Positions 58,351-64,000 of a stretch of DNA of 64,000 nucleotides are shown piece by piece. Numbering within the stretch: position 1 is the first letter of the stretch; every line of letters begins with the position of its first letter. The stretch is taken from positions 1,178,001-1,242,000 of the forward strand of contig NZ_CP097218.1 of the NCBI RefSeq assembly GCF_023373525.1. Direction: 5' to 3'. The translations under genes and the position numbers were made by a program. This stretch comes from Brachybacterium kimchii. Its GTDB lineage: Bacteria > Actinomycetota > Actinomycetes > Actinomycetales > Dermabacteraceae. A model generated the notes under the pieces. The model saw only the letters and a list, made by a program, of their open reading frames with translations. It was not told where the DNA came from and made no database searches.

Positions 58351-59505
58351 TCAGTCCTCGGCGATCGCGGAGTAGGCGGAGAGCAGCAGCGCAGGGTCGG
58401 GCCCCTCGAGGCGCGAGACCTTGCCGACGCGGTCGAGGACCACGAAGCGCAGCAGGCCGGCGCGCGACTTCTTGTCGCGCTTCATGGCCTCCTCGAGCTT
58501 GGGCCACTGGCGCCCGCGGTAGGTCGTGGGCAGTCCCAGGGAGACGAGGACGTCGCGGTGGCGGTCCACGTCGGCCTCGGAGAGCTTGCCGGCGAGGTGC
58601 GCGAGCTCGGCCGCGAACATCATGCCCACGGACACCGCGGCGCCGTGGCGCCACTGGTAGCGCTCGTTGTGCTCGATGGCGTGGCCCAGGGTGTGGCCGT
58701 AGTTGAGGATCTCGCGCTCCCCGGTCTCCGTGAGGTCGGCGGAGACCACGCGGGCCTTCACGCGGATGGCGCGCTCCATGATCTCGCGGAAGGCGGGGGT
58801 GGAGATGTCGAGCACCGCGGCGGGGTCGGCCTCGACGACCTCGAGGATGCGCGTGTCCTCGATGAAGCCGGCCTTCACGACCTCGGCGAGGCCCGCGGCG
58901 ACGTCGTGCGCGCCGAGCCCGGCGAGCACATCGAGGTCCTCGATCACGGCGATCGGCGGGTGGAAGGAGCCCACGAGGTTCTTGCCCTCGGCAGTATTGA
59001 TGCCGGTCTTCCCGCCGACGGCCGCATCGACCATGGCGGCGACCGTGGTGGGCACCTGCAGCACGTCGATGCCGCGCAGCCAGGTCGCCGCGACGAAGCC
59101 GGCGACGTCGGTCGCGGCGCCGCCGCCGAGCCCGATCACGAGGTCGCTCCGGGAGATCTCCGCCTGTCCGCACACCTGCCAGAGGAAGCCCGCGACCTGC
59201 GCGGTCTTCGCCTCCTCGCCATCGGGGATCTCGGCGAGGAAGGCGGAGCGGTCGGTCGCGGAGACGGCCTCGACCAGCTCCTCGGCGACGGTGCGCAGGC
59301 TGGGCTGGTGGACGATGACGACGCGGCGGGCGCGCGCGGGGATGCGCTGCGGCAGGTCCGCGAGCAGCCCGCGGCCCACGACGACGTCGTAGCTGCCCGT
59401 GGGCGTGGCCACGGGGATCACGGTGGTGTCGGGGACGTCGGCGCCGTCGGTGACGTCGGCGCCGTCCATGGTGGCGTCGGTGCCGGTGGGGTTCTCGGGG
59501 CTCAT
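58351..59505 (-). CDS. aroB: 3-dehydroquinate synthase
   Basis: This 384-residue NAD+/metal enzyme makes 3-dehydroquinate from DAHP. The NAD site is IGLGGGAATDVAGFVAATW, followed by VPTTVAAMVDAAVGGKTGIN, LAEVVKAGFIEDTRILE and the metal-binding NYGHTLGHAIEHNERYQW. A Thr/Asp-rich tail of about 30 residues precedes the fold. The ATG overlaps the aroK stop (ATGA). It is translated with aroK and aroD. Confidence 0.97.
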   Translation of the reverse strand: MSPENPTGTDATMDGADVTDGADVPDTTVIPVATPTGSYDVVVGRGLLADLPQRIPARARRVVIVHQPSLRTVAEELVEAVSATDRSAFLAEIPDGEEAKTAQVAGFLWQVCGQAEISRSDLVIGLGGGAATDVAGFVAATWLRGIDVLQVPTTVAAMVDAAVGGKTGINTAEGKNLVGSFHPPIAVIEDLDVLAGLGAHDVAAGLAEVVKAGFIEDTRILEVVEADPAAVLDISTPAFREIMERAIRVKARVVSADLTETGEREILNYGHTLGHAIEHNERYQWRHGAAVSVGMMFAAELAHLAGKLSEADVDRHRDVLVSLGLPTTYRGRQWPKLEEAMKRDKKSRAGLLRFVVLDRVGKVSRLEGPDPALLLSAYSAIAED

Positions 59506-60113
59506 GCGTGCTCCTTCGGTGCGGGCGGCTCGGCGCCCTCCAGGGTCTCGATGATGCGGCGGGCGATCCGGTCGATCCCGCCGTCGGTCGCGTCGATGCT
59601 CCAGCGCGCGGCCTCGCGGTAGAGCGGCATGCGGGCATCGGTGAGGGTGCGCCAGCGGCCCAGCGGGTCCTCGCCGCCGAGCATCGGCCGGCCCCGGCCC
59701 CGTCCCACGCGGGAGCGGGCCGTCTCCTCGTCGATCTCGAGGAGCACGGCTGGCCTGGCGGCGACGAGGGCGCGCGAGTCCTCGGCGACGACGGCGCCGC
59801 CGCCCAGGGCGAGCACTCCCGTGTGCGCCTCGAGCGCGAGGGCGAGCACCCGCGCCTCGAGGTCGCGGAAGGCGCTCTCGCCCTGGGCTGCGAAGATCTC
59901 CGGGATGCTGCGGCCCGCGGCCTCGATGATCAGCTCGTCGAGGTCGGCGAAGGGCACGCCGAGCCGGCGCGCGACCTCCCTGCCGATGGTGGTCTTCCCC
60001 GCACCCATGGGGCCGATGATCACCAGGCGCGGACCGCGCGGCGTCGTGGGGACGGGATCCTCTCCGCCGGGCGCGGGCGCCGCCGGGGTCGGGTCGGTGG
60101 GCACCGTGCTCAC
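59502..60113 (-). CDS. aroK: Shikimate kinase
   Basis: This 203-residue kinase phosphorylates shikimate at the 3-hydroxyl. The P-loop is GPMGAGKTT at 34-42, the shikimate-binding segment is [20 protein letters not shown], then [13 protein letters not shown] and LALGGGAVV. The lid contains [14 protein letters not shown] Pro-rich N-terminal tail of about 27 residues precedes the fold. The GTG start shares GTGA with the aroC stop. It overlaps aroB at its 3' end. Confidence 0.95.
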   Translation of the reverse strand: MSTVPTDPTPAAPAPGGEDPVPTTPRGPRLVIIGPMGAGKTTIGREVARRLGVPFADLDELIIEAAGRSIPEIFAAQGESAFRDLEARVLALALEAHTGVLALGGGAVVAEDSRALVAARPAVLLEIDEETARSRVGRGRGRPMLGGEDPLGRWRTLTDARMPLYREAARWSIDATDGGIDRIARRIIETLEGAEPPAPKEHA

Positions 60114-61351
60114 GCCGACGGGGCGCCGCCGAGGCGCGACTGCTGGGCGACGGTCTCGGCGAGGTGGGCACGGATCTCCTCGACGCTGTCGCCGCCGGTC
60201 TTCTCGAGCAGGGCGTCGGCGAGGACGAGCGCGACCATGGCCTCGGCGATCACCGCGGCGGGCGCGACGGCGCAGACGTCGGACCGCTGGTGGTTCGCGG
60301 TGGCCTCGCCGCCGGTCGCGACGTCCACGGTGCGCAGGGCGCGCGGCACCGTCGAGATCGGCTTGAGGGCGCCGCGCACGCGGATGACCTGACCGTTGCT
60401 CATGCCGCCCTCGAGACCGCCGGCGCGGTTGGTCACGCGCGGGTACTCGCGGTCCTCCCCTGCGTCCTGCGCGGGCAGGATCTCGTCGTGGGCGCGGGAG
60501 CCCCGCCGGGCGGCCGTCGTGAAGCCGTCGCCGATCTCGACGCCCTTCATGGCCTGGATCGACATGATCGCCTGCGCGAGCCGGCCGTCGAGCTTGCGGT
60601 CCCACTGGGTGTGGGACCCCAGACCCACGGGCACCCCGTAGGCGAGGACCTCGACGACGCCGCCCAGGGTGTCGCCGTCGGCCTTCGCGGCGTCGACCTC
60701 GGTGACCATGGCCTCCGAGGTCGCGGGGTCGAAGCAGCGCAGGGGGTCCTCGTCCAGGCGCGAGGAGTCGGCCGGCTGAGGGAGGTCGGCGTCCTCCGGA
60801 ACGCGCACCGTGCCCACGGCCAGGGTGTGGGAGACCAGGCGGATGCCGGCGGCCTGCTCGAGCAGGGCCGCGGCGACGCGTCCGGCGGCGACCCGGGCGG
60901 CGGTCTCGCGGGCGCTCGCGCGCTCGAGCACGGGGCGGGCGTCCTCGAAGCCGTACTTGAGCATGCCGGAGAGGTCGGCGTGGCCCGGGCGGGGCCGTGT
61001 GAGGGGGCGGTTGCGGGCGATCTCGCGCTCGTCGCCCGTGCCCGCGTCGATCAGCAGGTCCTCGCGCGGCACGGGGTCGGCCGACATGACCTTCTCCCAC
61101 TTGGGCCATTCGGAGTTCGCGATCTCGATCGCGAGCGGGGAGCCCAGGGTGAGGCCGTGACGGAGGCCGCTGTGGATCGCGACCACGTCCTGCTCGAACT
61201 TCTGGCGGCTGCCGCGGCCGTGGCCGAGGCGGCGGCGCGCGAGAGCGGAGCGCAGATCGTCACTGGTCAGCTCGATCCCGGCGGGGACGCCGTCGAGCAG
61301 GGAGATGAGGGAGGGGCCGTGGGATTCCCCGGCCGTGAGCCAGCGCAGCAT
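60110..61351 (-). CDS. aroC: Chorismate synthase
   Basis: This 413-residue FMN-dependent enzyme forms chorismate from EPSP. Signatures are the N-terminal [20 protein letters not shown], the Arg-rich [31 protein letters not shown] and the C-terminal [20 protein letters not shown] and [19 protein letters not shown]. Length is a little above the usual 390-400. It is the first gene of aroC-aroK-aroB-aroD; aroE, which often precedes aroC, is not in the window. Confidence 0.97.
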   Translation of the reverse strand: MLRWLTAGESHGPSLISLLDGVPAGIELTSDDLRSALARRRLGHGRGSRQKFEQDVVAIHSGLRHGLTLGSPLAIEIANSEWPKWEKVMSADPVPREDLLIDAGTGDEREIARNRPLTRPRPGHADLSGMLKYGFEDARPVLERASARETAARVAAGRVAAALLEQAAGIRLVSHTLAVGTVRVPEDADLPQPADSSRLDEDPLRCFDPATSEAMVTEVDAAKADGDTLGGVVEVLAYGVPVGLGSHTQWDRKLDGRLAQAIMSIQAMKGVEIGDGFTTAARRGSRAHDEILPAQDAGEDREYPRVTNRAGGLEGGMSNGQVIRVRGALKPISTVPRALRTVDVATGGEATANHQRSDVCAVAPAAVIAEAMVALVLADALLEKTGGDSVEEIRAHLAETVAQQSRLGGAPSA

Positions 61352-61401
61352 GACCCCGATCCTCTCACGTGCAGGTGGGCGCGGGTCGCGCCGTCCCAGC
61401 C

Positions 61402-61426
61402 GGGAGGCGCCGGGGCGCCGGCTCCC
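61402..61426 (-). terminator. Candidate terminator after the HAD gene
   Basis: GGGAG/CTCCC arms with inner GGCGCC pairs form a bulged hairpin directly after the HAD stop codon, in the 75-bp gap before aroC. Confidence 0.5.
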
Positions 61427-62257
61427 TCAGTCCTCGTCGAGCTCGACGGCCTCGTGCGGGGTGAGCTGCTCGATGAGCGGGACCAGGTCGGAGATGCCGG
61501 GCAGCACGGTCGTCGGCCGGAACGGGTACTTCTCGATGTCCCGCTGCGCCGTCGAGCCCGTGAGCACGAGCACGGAGCGCATGCCCGCCTCGAGACCGGA
61601 CTTCACATCGGTGTCCATCCGGTCGCCGATCATCACGGAGGTCTCGGAGTGCGCTCCGATGCGGTTCAGGGCCGTGCGCATCATGAGCGGGTTGGGCTTG
61701 CCCACGTAGTACGGGTGGGTGCCCGTGGCGGCGGTGATCATCGCGGCGACCGAGCCGGTGGCCGGCAGCGGCCCCTCGGCGCTCGGGCCGGACACGTCCG
61801 GGTTGGTGGCGATGAACTTCGCGCCCTTGTCGATGAGGCGGATCGCCCGGGTGATCGACTCGAAGGAGTACGTGCGGGTCTCCCCCAGGACCACGAACTC
61901 GACGTCCGTGTCGGCGAGGATGAAGCCCTCCTCGTGCATGGCGCTCGTGAGTCCGGCCTCCCCGATCACGTAGGCGGAGGATCCGGGCGCCTGCTCGGCG
62001 AGGAAGCGGGCGGTGGCCAGCGCACTCGTCCAGATCGCCTGCTCGGGGATGTCGATGCCGCTGCGCGAGAGACGTGCCCGCAGATCCCGGGGCGTGAAGA
62101 TCGAGTTGTTCGTGAGCACCAGGAAGGGGCGGTCGAACTGCTGGAGGGCGGCGATGAAGTCCGCGGCGCCCGGCAGAGCCGACTGCTCGTGGACGAGGAC
62201 ACCGTCCATGTCGGTGAGCCAGGTGTGGACGGGGTGGTCTTCGAGAGCGGTGGTCAT
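61427..62257 (-). CDS. HAD-IIA family hydrolase (NagD-like phosphatase)
   Basis: This 276-residue phosphatase has the HAD motifs in order: nucleophile D16 and acid D18 in LTDMDGVLVHEQ, motif II FLVLTNNSIFTPRDL, motif III lysine in VGKPNPLMM, and motif IV GDRMDTDVKSGLEAG. The C2b cap between motifs II and III marks the NagD/PNPase subgroup. Substrates in this group are small phosphates such as UMP or sugar phosphates; the specific one is not shown. The ATG at 62257 is 6 nt after CACACT and is preferred over an upstream in-frame ATG that adds a basic tail. Confidence 0.9.
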   Translation of the reverse strand: MTTALEDHPVHTWLTDMDGVLVHEQSALPGAADFIAALQQFDRPFLVLTNNSIFTPRDLRARLSRSGIDIPEQAIWTSALATARFLAEQAPGSSAYVIGEAGLTSAMHEEGFILADTDVEFVVLGETRTYSFESITRAIRLIDKGAKFIATNPDVSGPSAEGPLPATGSVAAMITAATGTHPYYVGKPNPLMMRTALNRIGAHSETSVMIGDRMDTDVKSGLEAGMRSVLVLTGSTAQRDIEKYPFRPTTVLPGISDLVPLIEQLTPHEAVELDED

Positions 62258-62263
62258 GCCCCT

Positions 62264-62269
62264 AGTGTG
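62264..62269 (-). promoter_or_regulatory. -10-like hexamer of the HAD gene
   Basis: CACACT on the minus strand, 6 nt before the ATG at 62257; the gap AGGGGC could also act as a ribosome site. Confidence 0.4.
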
Positions 62270-62326
62270 CCCTGTCCTGCGGCTCGTCCGCAGGTGCGAC
62301 GTCGCCCTCCCGCTCCCCCGCATGCG

Positions 62327-62362
62327 ACGACGGGCGCCACCCTCAGGGGTGACGCCCGTCGT
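62327..62362 (-). terminator. Terminator hairpin downstream of rpsA
   Basis: A 16-bp stem with one mismatch (ACGACGGGCG and CACCC arms, 4-nt loop), about 60 nt past the rpsA stop. Confidence 0.65.
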
Positions 62363-62380
62363 GGGCTCCGGGATCCGAGC

Positions 62381-62399
62381 GGCGGGGATGCTCCCCGCC
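62381..62399 (-). terminator. Short hairpin after the rpsA stop
   Basis: GGCGGGGA pairs with TCCCCGCC across a 3-nt loop, 22 nt past the stop codon; it may protect the mRNA end or act with the larger hairpin beyond. Confidence 0.45.
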
Positions 62400-62421
62400 G
62401 GCCGGGCCGGTGATCAGCCGA

Positions 62422-63918
62422 TCAGTTGCCGGTGAGCTTCGCGCGCAGGGCGGCCAGCGCCTCGTCGGAGGCCAGCGTGCCCTCGTCGGAGGAAGCGGAC
62501 TGGTACGAGGACTGCGGGGCCGACTCCTGCGAGGACGAGCTGCTGCTCGTCGAGGCGGTGGAGGTGCTGGCCGGCTGGTTCGCGGACTCCTCGTCGGCCT
62601 TGATGGCCTCGGCGACCTGGGCCTTGTGGGCGGTCCAGCGCTCGTAGGCGGCCGCGTACTGGCCCTCCCACTCCTCGCGCTGGGTCTCGTAGCCCTCGAG
62701 CCACTCGTTGGTCTCCGGGTCGAAGCCCTCGGGGTACTTGTACTCGCCGTTCTCGTCGTAGTCGGCGGCCATGCCGTACAGCGCCGGGTCGAAGGTGGTG
62801 TCGTCACCCTCGGGGTCGACGCCCTCGTTGGCCTGCTTGAGCGACAGCGAGATGCGGCGACGCTCGAGGTCGATGTCGATGACCTTGACGAACACGTCCT
62901 GGTCGACCGACACGACCTGCTCGGGCAGGTCGACGTGGCGCTGGGCCAGCTCGGAGATGTGGACGAGGCCCTCGATGCCGTCCTCGACGCGCACGAACGC
63001 GCCGAAGGGGACGAGCTTGGTGACCTTGCCCGGCACGACCTCGCCGATGGCGTGGGTGCGGGCGAAGAGCTGCCACGGGTCCTCCTGGGTCGCCTTCAGC
63101 GACAGGGAGACGCGCTCGCGGTCCATGTCGACGTCCAGGACCTCGACCTTGACCTTCTGACCGACCTCGACGACCTCGCTCGGGTGGTCGATGTGCTTCC
63201 AGGACAGCTCGGAGACGTGCACGAGGCCGTCCACGCCGCCCAGGTCGACGAAGGCGCCGAAGTTGACGATCGAGGACACGACGCCCTCGCGGACCTGGCC
63301 CTTCTGCAGGGTCTGCAGGAAGTCCGAGCGGACCGCGGACTGGGTCTCCTCGAGGTAGGCGCGACGGGAGAGGACCACGTTGTTGCGGTTCTTGTCGAGC
63401 TCGATGATCTTCGCCTCGATCTCCTGGCCGACGTACGGCTGCAGGTCGCGCACGCGGCGCATCTCGACGAGGGAGGCCGGGAGGAAGCCGCGCAGGCCGA
63501 TGTCGACGATGAGTCCGCCCTTGACGACCTCGATGACGTGACCGGTGACGACGCCCTCGTCCTCCTTGATCTGCTCGATCGTGCCCCAGGCGCGCTCGTA
63601 CTGCGCGCGCTTCTTGGACAGGATCAGGCGACCCTCCTTGTCCTCCTTCTGGAGGACGAGCGCCTCGATCTCGTCGCCGACCTCGACGACCTCGCCGGGG
63701 TCGACGTCGTGCTTGATCGAGAGCTCGCGCGAGGGGATGACGCCCTCGGTCTTGTAGCCGATGTCGAGCAGGACCTCGTCGTGATCGACCTTCACCACGG
63801 TGCCCTCGACGATGTCGCCATCGTTGAAGTACTTGATGGTCGAGTCGATGGCGGCCATGAGCTCATCGGCATCGCCGATGTCGTTGATGGCGATCTGGGG
63901 GGTCGTGGTGTCGGTCAT
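62422..63918 (-). CDS. rpsA: 30S ribosomal protein S1
   Basis: This 498-residue protein has four S1 RNA-binding domains (about 33-105, 122-187, 205-275 and 292-362), each with the pattern seen in GDIVEGTVVKVDHDEVLLDI and VNFGAFVDLGGVDGLVHVSE. Bacterial S1 in Actinobacteria usually has four domains, so it is complete. A charged linker (about 375-440) and a Ser/Gln/Thr-rich tail (SSSSSSQESAPQSSYQSASS) precede the conserved end LRAKLTGN. S1 helps load mRNAs that have leaders; many genes in this window appear leaderless. The ATG at 63918 is preferred; an upstream ATG at 63987 adds a tail unlike the family. Confidence 0.96.
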   Translation of the reverse strand: MTDTTTPQIAINDIGDADELMAAIDSTIKYFNDGDIVEGTVVKVDHDEVLLDIGYKTEGVIPSRELSIKHDVDPGEVVEVGDEIEALVLQKEDKEGRLILSKKRAQYERAWGTIEQIKEDEGVVTGHVIEVVKGGLIVDIGLRGFLPASLVEMRRVRDLQPYVGQEIEAKIIELDKNRNNVVLSRRAYLEETQSAVRSDFLQTLQKGQVREGVVSSIVNFGAFVDLGGVDGLVHVSELSWKHIDHPSEVVEVGQKVKVEVLDVDMDRERVSLSLKATQEDPWQLFARTHAIGEVVPGKVTKLVPFGAFVRVEDGIEGLVHISELAQRHVDLPEQVVSVDQDVFVKVIDIDLERRRISLSLKQANEGVDPEGDDTTFDPALYGMAADYDENGEYKYPEGFDPETNEWLEGYETQREEWEGQYAAAYERWTAHKAQVAEAIKADEESANQPASTSTASTSSSSSSQESAPQSSYQSASSDEGTLASDEALAALRAKLTGN

Positions 63919-64000
63919 GTAGGTCGGAACTCCGTAGGGACAGATATGAGTGGGTGGACGATCTGGTGCCCGGGCGCAGGTGCGCACAGACCCGTCCAGA

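Overview
The window is core chromosome of a very GC-rich actinobacterium. Third codon positions are almost all G or C, and GTG starts and 4-base ATGA/GTGA gene overlaps are common. Gene content (WhiA, OpcA, GarA-type FHA protein, FtsR-type MerR regulator, TIGR03085 protein, fused Cmk-Der) and gene order fit Micrococcales, plausibly Brachybacterium or another Dermabacteraceae. The genus is inference from gene order, not from a search. No prophage, transposon, CRISPR array or recognisable defence island is visible. There is one RNA gene, tRNA-Pro(GGG).

Layout. 0-3.4 kb: sugar/polyol catabolism (end of one Gfo/Idh/MocA dehydrogenase, a second complete one, a sugar-phosphate isomerase) and a TIGR03085 protein. 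3.4-8.4 kb: RNA methyltransferase, orphan ParA-type ATPase, the MerR - FtsR - GarA regulatory block, a methyltransferase. 8.5-14 kb: tRNA-Pro, winged-helix protein, small zinc ribbon, DUF2249/cupin protein, universal stress protein, PurU, Tat lipoprotein of the intradiol dioxygenase fold. 14-17.3 kb: NarL-type two-component system divergent from an acyltransferase. 17.3-20.6 kb: sugar ABC importer without its ATPase. 20.7-22.2 kb: unknown protein, NUDIX hydrolase, small membrane protein. 22.2-28.6 kb: cmk-der fusion, tyrA, rluB, parA, xerD. 28.6-36.8 kb: ctaB divergent from tkt-tal-zwf-opcA/pgl. 37.1-48.6 kb, opposite strand: uvrA-uvrC-rapZ-yvcK-whiA-gap-pgk-tpiA-secG. 48.7-57.5 kb: MBL hydrolase/DNA polymerase pair, MFS pump with divergent ArsR regulator, coaE-uvrB, TRIC channel. 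57.5-61.4 kb: aroC-aroK-aroB-aroD. 61.4-64 kb: HAD phosphatase and rpsA.

How the genes work together. The pentose phosphate operon (+) and the lower glycolysis operon (-) converge at 36.8-37.1 kb, where two long perfect hairpins bracket a 16-bp tandem repeat. The uvrA/uvrB/uvrC excision-repair genes lie close together. GarA and FtsR, a 2-oxoglutarate metabolism regulator and an ftsZ activator in relatives, sit next to each other.

Most notable observations: (i) OpcA and 6-phosphogluconolactonase are one continuous reading frame; (ii) scpA and scpB are absent from between parA and rluB, which overlap directly; (iii) a type I dehydroquinase (aroD) ends the aro operon where most Actinobacteria carry the unrelated type II aroQ; (iv) many genes have a -10 hexamer exactly 6-7 nt before the start codon, indicating leaderless mRNAs; (v) U-tract-free terminator hairpins share a GAGAGG stem base; (vi) RapZ has a degenerate P-loop. 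None is a clearly new multi-gene system; the fusion and the locus-level gene losses and replacements are the best leads.
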